DNA from: Faecalicatena fissicatena
Lineage (GTDB): Bacteria > Bacillota > Clostridia > Lachnospirales > Lachnospiraceae
Reading direction: 5' to 3'
Assembly (NCBI GenBank): GCA_001028025.1
Contig: LDAQ01000090.1
Location: forward strand, 1-16,569
Length of the DNA stretch: 16,569 nucleotides
The notes under the pieces were generated by a model. The model searched no databases and was not told the DNA's origin. It saw nothing but the letters and a program-made list of their open reading frames with translations. Both the position numbers and the translations under genes were made by a program. Each line of letters starts with the position of its first letter. The first letter of the stretch is position 1. This document shows positions 7,101 to 14,713 of this stretch, one piece after another.

Positions 7101-8099
7101 ATGAAACAGGTAAAATGGGCAGTCGTTGGCACAGGCTATATTGCCAATGAATTTGCAAAAGGGATGCAGGAAGTTGAGGACGCCGTACTTACGGCGGTTG
7201 TTTCAAGAAGTATCGTAAGCGGAAGGGCATTTGCACAGAAGTACGACTGCGATAAGGTATATACAGATTTTGAAGGTATGCTGGCGCAGGAAGAGGTTGA
7301 TGTAGTTTACATAGCAATTCCGAATGACTGCCACTTTTCATACATTATGACGGCGCTTGACAGGGGAATCCCTGTTTTAAGTGAAAAACCGATGGTTGAT
7401 AATCAGCGTCAGCTGAACGCGGTACTCAAAAAGGCGGAAGAGAAACAGGTATTCCTGATGGAAGGCATGTGGACAAGATGTTTCCCGGCAGTCATAGAAG
7501 CCAGGAACTGGATGGAAAAAGGCAGGATCGGGAAACCGATGGCCGTACATGCATCTTTTGATATCAAACCGGCGATTGATGAGTGGCAGCCGTGGAAGGG
7601 CGGCGTGCAGCATGCCGCAGGGGCACTCCGGGATGTGGGAATCTACTCTCTGGCAATGGCTTACCTGGCTTTCCCTGAGGGACCGGTGCAGGTACATTCC
7701 ACAATGAAATCGAACGGGGAAGTGGACGAAAGTTTCCACATGCTGCTGGAGTATGAAGACGGCAGGGCCGCATTTGTGGGAGGAGCATTTAACCAGATCA
7801 GCACACCGGAGACAGAGATTGTCGGGGAAGAAGGCCGGATCATTATCGGACCTGAATTCTGGCATCCGACCACAGCGACACTGATCATGAATGACGGCAC
7901 GAAGGAAAAGTATATGGAGACATATCCGGCATCCGGATTCCAGTTTGAGATCCGTGAGGTACAGGAGTGCCTCAGAAGCGGAAAACTGGAAAGCCCGCAT
8001 TTTACCTGGGAAGAAACGAGGAAGATCGCTGCTTTAATCGAAGAGACAAGAAAAGAATGGGACATCTATTACAAGGCAGACACGGAAGGAGAAGTTTAG
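7101..8099 (+). CDS. Gfo/Idh/MocA-family NAD(P)-dependent oxidoreductase
   Basis: A 332-residue cytoplasmic enzyme. The N-terminal Rossmann fold begins KWAVVGTGYIANEFA (about residues 5-19, the GxGxxA nucleotide-binding loop). The family's lysine motif appears as SEKPM near residue 95. The C-terminal alpha/beta domain carries AAGALRDVGIY (about 171-181), including the D and Y/H-type catalytic positions of the family. Members oxidise or reduce hydroxyl groups of sugars, inositols or dihydrodiols; the general look is closest to the dihydrodiol/xylose dehydrogenase branch, but the substrate is not determinable. The chosen start is ATG 7101; an in-frame TTG at 7074 lacks a ribosome site. Three bases separate it from the VOC gene, showing close operon coupling. 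Confidence 0.9.
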   Translation: MKQVKWAVVGTGYIANEFAKGMQEVEDAVLTAVVSRSIVSGRAFAQKYDCDKVYTDFEGMLAQEEVDVVYIAIPNDCHFSYIMTALDRGIPVLSEKPMVDNQRQLNAVLKKAEEKQVFLMEGMWTRCFPAVIEARNWMEKGRIGKPMAVHASFDIKPAIDEWQPWKGGVQHAAGALRDVGIYSLAMAYLAFPEGPVQVHSTMKSNGEVDESFHMLLEYEDGRAAFVGGAFNQISTPETEIVGEEGRIIIGPEFWHPTTATLIMNDGTKEKYMETYPASGFQFEIREVQECLRSGKLESPHFTWEETRKIAALIEETRKEWDIYYKADTEGEV

Positions 8100-8102
8100 A
8101 AC

Positions 8103-9098
8103 ATGAAAGGCGCAATCAAACAGATATGTATCCTGGTAGAGGATCTGGATACAGCAATGAAAAACTACTGGGAGAAGTTTGGAATAGGACCATGGGATAT
8201 CCGCCATTTCACACCGGAAACGGTCAGAGATTTTTATGTACATGACGAGCACATTGAAGAAGGCTTTGATTTCATCTGTGCAGTGACCTGGGAGGGAGAT
8301 GTGGAGTATGAGCTGATCCAGCCGGTTAAGGGGCCGAACATTTACTGGGATTATCTGAAAAAATACGGAAGCGGCCTGCATCACTTTAAAATCGTGATTC
8401 CGGATGACGATGAGCTGAAGGCATATATCAGGGAACTGGAAGAAAAGGGACTCAAAGTCATACAGACAGGCTGGATCGACAACGACGTCCACTACTATGT
8501 GGATTCCCACGAGCAGCTGGGATTGACGCTTGAACTTGGAAACGGCGGCAAGATCGGTGAGGCCAGAGAAGTATATCCGGCAAAAGATGCAAAGAGGCCT
8601 GTGGTTCACAGACAGAATATCAGGCAGATTGCAATCGTTGTAGATGACGCAGAAAAATATATGAAGAATTACGCTTATTATCTTGGAATTGACGGATGGG
8701 ATGTCAGACATTTCACACCGGAGAAGTTAAGGGATTTCAAGGTGAACGGCGAACACATTACGGAAGGTTTTGATTTCATCTGTGCAGTGAAGTGGGTTGG
8801 AGATATGGAGATTGAGATCATACAGCCTGTCGAAGGAGATAATATTTACTGGGATTTCCTCGAAAAGCACGGCCCCGGATTCCATCACATCAAGGATGTA
8901 TATCCGGATGAGGAGATCAAAGAGGAGTGCCGGAGGCTTGGGGATTATGGCGTAAAGGTTATGCAGACAGGCTGGATTGACGGAGACAGCCACTACTACA
9001 TGAGTACAGGCGAGCTGCTTCACATGATCGTAGAGTTCGGCAACGGCGGCAAGATTGAAGCGCCGGATTACGTATACTACGCAGAAAACGAAAAATAA
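8103..9098 (+). CDS. Tandem double-domain VOC (glyoxalase/bleomycin-resistance fold) protein
   Basis: A 331-residue protein made of two clearly duplicated VOC domains, about residues 1-158 and 170-325, offset by 168 residues. Repeated blocks include RHFTPE, EGFDFICAV, NIYWD, QTGWID and GNGGKI. Probable metal ligands are paired: Q7/Q175 at the position usually held by His, E70/E238, HH 93-94 / 261-262, and E144/E311. This resembles the methylmalonyl-CoA epimerase branch of the fold, though the family is functionally broad (epimerases, lyases, dioxygenases). A Shine-Dalgarno AAGGAG lies at 8086-8091. Next to a sugar-type dehydrogenase and importer, a role as isomerase, epimerase or lyase on a keto-sugar product is a reasonable inference, not shown. 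At the DNA level 22 bases are identical between the repeats (8265-8286 and 8769-8790). Confidence 0.85.
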   Translation: MKGAIKQICILVEDLDTAMKNYWEKFGIGPWDIRHFTPETVRDFYVHDEHIEEGFDFICAVTWEGDVEYELIQPVKGPNIYWDYLKKYGSGLHHFKIVIPDDDELKAYIRELEEKGLKVIQTGWIDNDVHYYVDSHEQLGLTLELGNGGKIGEAREVYPAKDAKRPVVHRQNIRQIAIVVDDAEKYMKNYAYYLGIDGWDVRHFTPEKLRDFKVNGEHITEGFDFICAVKWVGDMEIEIIQPVEGDNIYWDFLEKHGPGFHHIKDVYPDEEIKEECRRLGDYGVKVMQTGWIDGDSHYYMSTGELLHMIVEFGNGGKIEAPDYVYYAENEK

Positions 9099-9103
9099 AT
9101 ACG

Positions 9104-9120
9104 AAGGGGTCAGACCCCTT
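9104..9120. terminator. Short GC-rich palindrome after the VOC gene
   Basis: AAGGGGTC-A-GACCCCTT is a perfect 8+1+8 palindrome six bases after the VOC stop. As RNA it would form a six-pair stem with a five-base loop followed by only two T residues. It may reduce read-through into the binding-protein gene or shield the upstream message, rather than fully terminate. Confidence 0.4.
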
Positions 9121-9218
9121 TCAACACGGTGATACGTTATAACGGTAGAATGGGGGCGACAATACGCCCGGCAGATAAAATCGATTGAGAAAAGAAAAAG
9201 AACAGGAGCGGAAAAAAT

Positions 9219-10283
9219 ATGAAAAAGAAAATAGTTAGTCTGGTTTTAAGTATTGTAATGACGACAGCACTTTTGGCAGGATGCGGCAGCGTCGAGGATT
9301 CCGGCAAGGACTCCGGCAGTAAGACAGAAAGCAGCCAGACAGAGGATAAAGCGGATAAAAAGAATGATGGAGATTATACAATCGCAGTTGTACCAAAGCT
9401 GACGGCGCTGGCATGGTATGAGAGAATGGAAGAAGGCGTAGATGAGTATGCAAAGGATACAGGCGTAGATGCTTTCTTTACAGGACCGTCTGAAGCCGAC
9501 GGAGCTTTGCAGGCACAGTGCATTGAAGACCTGATTTCCCAGGGCGTGGATGCGATCTGTGTTGTACCGTTCTCCACAGAGTCACTGGAGCCGGTATTAA
9601 AGAAGGCAAGAGACCAGGGCATTGTTGTCATCACACATGAGGCGCCGGGCATGACCAATGTGGATTATGATATTGAGGCTTTCAACAACGATGAATACGG
9701 CAATCACCTGATGGAAGCACTTGGCGATGCGTGCGGAGGAAAAGGCGAGTATGTACAGACGGTAGGGGCTCTTACAAGTGCATCTCACATGGAATGGGTA
9801 GCAGCAGCGGAGACACTGCAGAAAGACAAATATCCGGACATGAAGAAATACGGCGACCTCATCGAGACATCCGACGACCAGGATACCGCATACAACAAAA
9901 TAAAAGAAGCGCTGACTGCAAATCCGAATATCGTAGGAATCCAGGGCTCCGCAATGCCTGATGTTGCAGGTGCTGCACTGGCGGTAGAAGAGATGGGAAT
10001 GTCAGGAAAGATTAAGATTGTGGGAACTGCTCTTGTATCCAATGCAGGAGAGTATGTAAAGAATGGAACCATTGATATGATCAGTTTCTGGGATCCGGCG
10101 CTGGCAGGCAAAGCAATGGTAGAGACAGCAGTAAAACTTCTCAAAGGTGAGACAATCGAAGACGGTGTTGATCTGGGCGTAGAAGGTTACAATGAAATGA
10201 CACTGGACGGCAATATACTGATTGGAAACGCGTGGATTGATGTGACAAAAGACAATGTAGATGACCCGGCATACGATTTCTGA
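9219..10283 (+). CDS. Sugar ABC transporter substrate-binding lipoprotein (LsrB/RhaS-like)
   Basis: A 354-residue exported lipoprotein. A lysine start and hydrophobic stretch (residues 2-18) lead to the lipobox LLAGC with lipidated Cys22, then a Ser/Asp/Lys-rich linker to about residue 52. The mature part is a two-lobe periplasmic-binding-protein fold (Peripla_BP_4 type) starting YTIAVVPKLTALAWYERM. The GPSEADGALQAQCIEDLISQG block and VDAICVVPF strand resemble rhamnose and autoinducer-2 binding proteins. It would sit on the outer face of the cell membrane and deliver ligand to the ATPase/permease complex encoded downstream. The start follows AGGAG (9204-9208). The ligand cannot be named; a pentose, deoxyhexose or related polyol is plausible. 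A hairpin at 10305-10339 separates it from the ATPase gene. Confidence 0.9.
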   Translation: MKKKIVSLVLSIVMTTALLAGCGSVEDSGKDSGSKTESSQTEDKADKKNDGDYTIAVVPKLTALAWYERMEEGVDEYAKDTGVDAFFTGPSEADGALQAQCIEDLISQGVDAICVVPFSTESLEPVLKKARDQGIVVITHEAPGMTNVDYDIEAFNNDEYGNHLMEALGDACGGKGEYVQTVGALTSASHMEWVAAAETLQKDKYPDMKKYGDLIETSDDQDTAYNKIKEALTANPNIVGIQGSAMPDVAGAALAVEEMGMSGKIKIVGTALVSNAGEYVKNGTIDMISFWDPALAGKAMVETAVKLLKGETIEDGVDLGVEGYNEMTLDGNILIGNAWIDVTKDNVDDPAYDF

Positions 10284-10304
10284 TTCACTGATTTCAAAGA
10301 AAAG

Positions 10305-10339
10305 GGGTGGGAGGCTCTCAGAGGAGCTGCATCCCACCC
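10305..10339 (+). terminator. Stem-loop between binding-protein and ATPase genes (attenuator or RNA stabiliser)
   Basis: GGGTGGGA (10305-10312) pairs perfectly with TCCCACCC (10332-10339), and an inner GCTC/GAGC stem extends it. It is followed by ATTATT rather than a strong T-run. Such hairpins commonly protect the 3' end of binding-protein transcripts and lower expression of the membrane components; that role is inferred from position. Confidence 0.6.
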
Positions 10340-10414
10340 ATTATTCTGTATGGATACTGAAACGTCACGTATTACGATACCCTGATGGGATTATAAAAGA
10401 AGTGGAAGATGATT

Positions 10415-11911
10415 ATGGATAAAATATTTCTGAAATTGGAGAACATTAAGAAAACATTCGGCGGCGTCCAGGCACTCAAAAGTGTGGGCCTGGAAATCAG
10501 AGCCGGTGAGATCCACTGTCTGGCAGGTGAAAACGGATGCGGAAAATCAACGCTGATCAAAGTGATTTCCGGCGCCCATGACCCTACAGCAGGATCAATA
10601 TATATTGAAGGCGAAAAGATTGAAAAACTGACACCGATTGATTCTATCCGTAAGGGCATCCAGGTGATTTATCAGGACTTTGCAGTTTTTCCAAATCTGA
10701 CAGTAGCGGAGAACATCGCCATGAACCATGCCCTGCTTACGGGGACGAAAGCTATGAACTGGAAAAAGTCCAGAGAGCTCGCCATCCAGGCAATGGAACA
10801 GATCGGTGCCCATATGGATCCGGATGTCCTGGTGGAGAGGCTCTCTATAGCCAACAAGCAGATGGTGGCAATCTGCCGTGCAATTATAAATGATGCAAAA
10901 CTGCTGATTCTGGACGAGCCGACGACGGCACTGACCCAGAAAGAGGTCAGCATGCTCAATACAATCATAAGAAACCTGAAAGATAAAGGTATGGCAATCG
11001 TAATTGTAAACCACAAGCTGGATGAAATATATGAAATCGCGGACCGTCTGACCATTCTGAGAAACGGAGAAAATGTGGCTACGGGACCAATCGGAGAGTT
11101 TGACAGGAAACGGTTCATTAAATGTATGACAGGGCGAGATGTGGAAGAAGTGTATTACCGTCCCGAGGACAGCAGGGAAGTGATTCTGAAGGTCGAAAAT
11201 CTTACGAGAAAAGGATCCTTTGAACAGGTCAGCTTTGACCTGAAAAAGGGAGAGGTGCTCGGCATCACCGGACTTCTCGGTTCCGGGCGCGGAGAGCTGG
11301 GAGACGCACTGTTCGGCATTGCTCCGGCCGGTGAGGGAAAGATCACACTAAACGGCAAAGAGGTAACCATAAGGTCCATCGAAGATGCCATGAAGGCCAG
11401 GATTGCATATGTGCCTGAGGACAGGCTCACTCAGGGGCTTTTCCTGGACTGTTCGATTCAGGAGAACACCGTGGCGGCATCAATTCAGAAATATTTAAAA
11501 AAGGGCAGGCTGAATTATAAGGAAATGTATGAGGCAACCCAAAACTGGATTCAGAAGATCGGCTGTAATGCGAAATCGCCGAAACCACTGATCCGGACGC
11601 TTTCCGGTGGAAATGCACAGAAGATGGTCATTGCCAAATGGCTGAATACAAATCCGGCGCTGCTGGTACTCAACGGCCCCACCGTCGGTGTGGATATTGG
11701 ATCCAAGGCGGATATCCATAAGATACTGAGAGAACTGGCTGAGCAGGGCGTCGGAATCATCGTGATATCAGATGATGTCAGCGAACTGATCCAGAACTGC
11801 AGCAAGATTCTGATCATGAAGAATGGAAAGACCGCCGGCAGCATCAGTTCGCGGGAACTGGATGAGACAAAGCTTTCCAGGCTGCTTACAAGTGAGGAGG
11901 AAACAGTATGA
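10415..11911 (+). CDS. Sugar ABC transporter ATP-binding protein, two nucleotide-binding domains (RbsA/MglA type)
   Basis: A 498-residue cytoplasmic ATPase with two fused domains. Domain 1 has Walker A GENGCGKST (38-46), signature LSIANKQ and a normal Walker B DEPT starting at D167-E168. Domain 2 has the degenerate Walker A usual for the family (GLLGSGRGE instead of GKS/T) and a normal LSGGN signature (396-400), but its Walker B reads LNGPT, with N420 and G421 in place of the usual Asp and Glu. Only one of the two composite sites therefore looks catalytic. The start is ATG 10415, eight bases after GGA of GTGGAAG; the in-frame ATG at 10409 is also possible. The stop overlaps the first permease start by four bases (ATGA). 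It drives import with the two permeases. Confidence 0.92.
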   Translation: MDKIFLKLENIKKTFGGVQALKSVGLEIRAGEIHCLAGENGCGKSTLIKVISGAHDPTAGSIYIEGEKIEKLTPIDSIRKGIQVIYQDFAVFPNLTVAENIAMNHALLTGTKAMNWKKSRELAIQAMEQIGAHMDPDVLVERLSIANKQMVAICRAIINDAKLLILDEPTTALTQKEVSMLNTIIRNLKDKGMAIVIVNHKLDEIYEIADRLTILRNGENVATGPIGEFDRKRFIKCMTGRDVEEVYYRPEDSREVILKVENLTRKGSFEQVSFDLKKGEVLGITGLLGSGRGELGDALFGIAPAGEGKITLNGKEVTIRSIEDAMKARIAYVPEDRLTQGLFLDCSIQENTVAASIQKYLKKGRLNYKEMYEATQNWIQKIGCNAKSPKPLIRTLSGGNAQKMVIAKWLNTNPALLVLNGPTVGVDIGSKADIHKILRELAEQGVGIIVISDDVSELIQNCSKILIMKNGKTAGSISSRELDETKLSRLLTSEEETV

Positions 11912-12906
11912 AAGACAGAATAAAAAGAGGGCTTGCTACAAACGAAATGATTGTAGTGTACATTATACTGGCCCTGTGTATTCTTATAGGGATTGTCAAT
12001 CCGGCATTTGCAAGTGCATCCACCGTGGTTTCGCTTCTGCGTTCCATGCTGGTAACTCTGATTTTCGCGGCGTTTGAAATGATGGTGATCATTTCCGGCG
12101 GAATCGATGTTTCTTTTCCTGCCGTTGCCAGCTTTGCAATGTATGCAACTGCGATGATCATGAATGGGGCAGGGCTGAACAGTATCGTGCTGGCATTTAT
12201 CATAGCGATTGTGATCGGAATGCTGTTTGGTTTTCTCAACTCAGTACTTGTAGCCCGTCTGGGAATTCCTCCTCTGATCGCAACGCTCGGAGTGAGCAGT
12301 GTGGCCAACGGTGCAACTCTGGCATTCCTGGGTTCCAAGGAGATCAACAAACTCCCGGAGAGCTTCGGAAATCTCTCCAAAGTATTTATTTATGAGTATG
12401 TAGGAGAAAGCGGCATCACTTATCAGCTTACCGCCCTGATCCTGATTCCGGTCGTGATCTATATCGGTCTCTGGATCCTGCTGAAATATACCATGCTCGG
12501 CCGCGGAATCTATGCGGTGGGGGGCGATAAAAATGCAGCCAGAATCGCAGGCTTCCGTGTTGTATTTATCCAGTCCTTCGTGTACATACTGGCAGGGGCA
12601 CTGGCAGGTGTCGGTGGTGTGACTTATATGATCCTGATGCGTCAGGCGCACCCGCAGGTGCTGATGGGCACCGAAATGATGGTGATCGCTGCTGTCGTCA
12701 TGGGCGGCACGCGAATCACAGGCGGACATGGCTCCATATCGGGGACGATACTGGGCGTAACACTGATTGCACTGATCCAGAACAATCTGATCATGCTTGG
12801 TGTTCCCACCTATGCACAGACATTTGTGGTAGGCCTTCTGATCGTAGTTGGTACGTCTATCACTTCGCTGAGAACCAAAAAAATACAAAATAGTGTAAAA
12901 ATATAG
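11908..12906 (+). CDS. Sugar ABC transporter permease 1 (RbsC/LsrC family)
   Basis: A 332-residue integral membrane protein, mostly hydrophobic, of the BPD_transp_2 family (typically about 10 membrane segments). The conserved SGGIDVSF stretch is near residues 64-71, VARLGIPPLIATLG near 112-125, and the cytoplasmic coupling region GGDKNAARIAGF near 206-217. GTRITGGHGSISGTILG near 271-287 is the family's typical late loop. It is translationally coupled to the ATPase (ATGA overlap) and 12 bases ahead of permease 2, with which it probably forms a heterodimeric channel, as in the Lsr and rhamnose systems. Confidence 0.92.
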   Translation: MKDRIKRGLATNEMIVVYIILALCILIGIVNPAFASASTVVSLLRSMLVTLIFAAFEMMVIISGGIDVSFPAVASFAMYATAMIMNGAGLNSIVLAFIIAIVIGMLFGFLNSVLVARLGIPPLIATLGVSSVANGATLAFLGSKEINKLPESFGNLSKVFIYEYVGESGITYQLTALILIPVVIYIGLWILLKYTMLGRGIYAVGGDKNAARIAGFRVVFIQSFVYILAGALAGVGGVTYMILMRQAHPQVLMGTEMMVIAAVVMGGTRITGGHGSISGTILGVTLIALIQNNLIMLGVPTYAQTFVVGLLIVVGTSITSLRTKKIQNSVKI

Positions 12907-12918
12907 GAAGGTGGCACT

Positions 12919-13890
12919 ATGGAAAATATAAAAAGCAGACTGAAAAGTTCAGATAAAAACAGCATGATGCTATTTCTGATTGCTGTACTTATTTTTGGAG
13001 TCATGGCAGTCCTGGCGCCGTCATCCTTTCTGGGAATCAAGAATATCCAGGGAATGTGCACACAGTTTCCGGAATTCGGCCTCATCTCATTTGGAATGAT
13101 GCTGGCTATGATATCAGGCGGAATCGACCTGTCCCTGGTTGGAATCGCCAATTTTTCCGGGATTGTAGCGGCATACATCATGGTAAAAATGGGCGGAAGC
13201 CCTGCTTCCATACTCCTTGGATGCATCGCAGCAGTATTAGTGGGAGCGCTCTGCGGATGCTTTAACGGATTTATGATCGGATACCTTCAGATCCCGCCCA
13301 TGCTGGTCACCCTGTGCGGCCTGCAGCTGTATACCGGCTGCGGCCTGATGATCACAAAGGGCCCGGCAATCACGGGACTGCCGGAAGGCTACAGCGTGCT
13401 GGGAAATGGGACAGTGGCAGGAATCCCGCTTGCATTTATCATCTTTATCCTGGGCGCCCTGCTGGTTTCCTTCCTGCTGCGCTCAACCGTATATGGCCAG
13501 CACGTGCGGTACATGGGAACCAACTCCATGGCATCCCGCTACAGCGGAATCAACAACCTGGCGGTCACCATCAAGACCTATGCGGTGTCGGGGGTCCTGG
13601 GAAGCCTGGCCGGCCTGATCATGGTATCCAGATACAACTCCGCAAAAACAGATTACGGCAGTTCCTACACACTGCTTTCCCTGCTGATCGTCGTACTGGG
13701 AGGCACAAACCCGGACGGAGGCAAAGGCAGCGCAATCGGAGTACTGCTGTCCGTTGTCGTACTGCAGCTGGTGTCGAGCGCGTTCAATATCATGCGCGTA
13801 GATTCGTCTCTAAAAACATTCGTCTGGGGAGTCATACTGATCCTCGTAATCGTAATCGGACAATTGAGTAGGGAACGAACTTGTGAGTGA
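12919..13890 (+). CDS. Sugar ABC transporter permease 2 (RbsC/LsrD family)
   Basis: A 323-residue integral membrane protein of the same family as its neighbour, with SGGIDLSLVGIANFSG near residues 66-81, GYLQIPPMLVTLCGL near 119-133, MGTNSMASRYSGI near 199-211 and GGTNPDGGKGSAIG near 261-274. A Shine-Dalgarno AAGGTGG lies just upstream. It is the last gene of the operon. The stop at 13888-13890 is followed 13 bases later by the base of a large palindromic element that may define the transcript end. The ABC set (binding protein, ATPase, two permeases) is complete. Confidence 0.92.
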   Translation: MENIKSRLKSSDKNSMMLFLIAVLIFGVMAVLAPSSFLGIKNIQGMCTQFPEFGLISFGMMLAMISGGIDLSLVGIANFSGIVAAYIMVKMGGSPASILLGCIAAVLVGALCGCFNGFMIGYLQIPPMLVTLCGLQLYTGCGLMITKGPAITGLPEGYSVLGNGTVAGIPLAFIIFILGALLVSFLLRSTVYGQHVRYMGTNSMASRYSGINNLAVTIKTYAVSGVLGSLAGLIMVSRYNSAKTDYGSSYTLLSLLIVVLGGTNPDGGKGSAIGVLLSVVVLQLVSSAFNIMRVDSSLKTFVWGVILILVIVIGQLSRERTCE

Positions 13891-13895
13891 ACGGA

Positions 13896-14206
13896 TGGGG
13901 GACGCTCTATGCCAGGCTTGCCGGGAAGGTTTTGGAGCTGTATATGTCCTTTCGGAATGCACCCGCGCTGCTAACTGATTCTAGGATAAAATACTGCCGG
14001 GAATGTGGGCACGGGATGACACAGCATGGGAAAATTGATATTTTCCCATGCTGGTCATCCGGAAACATGATTCGGAATCATGTTTCCTCCCACATTCCCG
14101 GCAGTATTTTATCCAAGAATCAGTAAGCGCACTCTAGCATTCCGAAAGGACATATACAGCTCCAAAACCTTCCCGGCAAGCCTGGCATAGAGCTGGTGCA
14201 TCAGTG
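13896..14206 (+). repeat. Complete 290-nt palindromic element (copy D): 105-nt arms, two-hairpin core
   Basis: The left arm (13904-14009) and right arm (14089-14193) pair perfectly over the outer 57 bases and over the last 25 or so, with one irregular zone between. The 79-nt core (14010-14088) has hairpin A (outer stem 14014-14020/14054-14060, inner 13-bp stem 14023-14035/14040-14052, loop TGAT) and hairpin B (14061-14072/14076-14087, perfect 12 bp, loop CGG). ACCC (13961-13964) faces TCTA (14133-14136), exactly as in copy B. The flanks are GGGGGAC before and TGGTGCATCAG after. Short ORFs in both directions encode the same peptide from the two arms and are not credible genes. Confidence 0.9.
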
Positions 14207-14247
14207 CGGAAGACAAAGATTCTTTCCCTGTGAGGCCCTGAACCGGA

Positions 14248-14291
14248 GCAGCGGATGGGATTGGCTGCGCGGAGCCAATTCCATCCGCTGC
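14248..14291. repeat. 19-bp stem hairpin downstream of element D
   Basis: GCAGCGGATGGGATTGGCT (14248-14266) is complementary to 14273-14291 with a single G·T pair and a six-base GC-rich loop. No T-run follows on either strand. The motif GCGGATGGGA also occurs single-sided after element B (2288-2297), suggesting that this is an outer module of the same repeat family. Confidence 0.6.
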
Positions 14292-14362
14292 ACTTGGGTT
14301 ATGAATCCCCCACGGGAAAACAGCTTTTATACCTGCCGATTGGAGGCACATAGCTAAGGGCG

Positions 14363-14560
14363 AGAGGAGGGCTGGCAGCTCTGCTGCAGGAGAAGAGTGT
14401 GAGCCGGATTACGGTGAAGGAGCTTGTGGATGAGGTGGAGATTAACCGCCCGGAATTTATGGAGGAGATGACATACCAGATGGTTGTGAATTCTGTGAAT
14501 GTCTTTAAAGATGTATCATGCGGGGAACTACAGGAACAGGAGGAGAGGCGAGCGTATTAA
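14363..14560 (+). pseudogene. TetR-family regulator remnant
   Basis: An open frame of 65 codons ends with TAA at 14558 and lacks a start codon, because an in-frame TAG lies shortly upstream. It reads LAALLQEKSVSRITVKELVDEVEINR, the helix-turn-helix of a TetR regulator, but the GTFYxHY continuation expected next is missing. The frame continues with an unrelated acidic stretch (EFMEEMTYQMVV and onward) and is followed in frame by another short segment to 14620. This looks like a TetR gene with its start and most of its middle deleted. It lies directly beside element D and the 14248-14291 hairpin, so repeat-mediated deletion is possible. Confidence 0.6.
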
Positions 14561-14594
14561 AGTGAAAAGGAGCGGTGGGAGAAGGAGATCCTGC

Positions 14595-14623
14595 TTGACA
14601 GAAAAAAGCCTATGACGTAAGAT
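14595..14623 (+). promoter_or_regulatory. Sigma-A promoter for the SNF symporter
   Basis: TTGACA (14595-14600), a 17-base spacer and TAAGAT (14618-14623). The predicted start point is near 14630, giving a leader of about 85 nt. The leader contains GTTTTT and AAAAAC flanking two AGCG copies (about 14648-14670), a possible weak hairpin. Confidence 0.55.
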
Positions 14624-14713
14624 TATTCATGATGTGTTGTAAAGTCTGTTTTTAGCGTACAGCGAAAAACGGAATCGTGATAAATAAAACTAAAGAGAGG
14701 GTTTGAGAGTAAA

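Noticed and set aside
7377..8000. 207-codon minus-strand ORF.
   Set aside because: It is antisense to the clearly conserved oxidoreductase, is rich in Cys, His and Arg, and shows no family features.
13887..14351. Short ORFs on both strands encoding the same YARLAGKVLELYMSFRNA peptide.
   Set aside because: They arise because the two arms of one palindrome carry the same sequence in opposite directions; no ribosome sites, and the frames run through hairpins.
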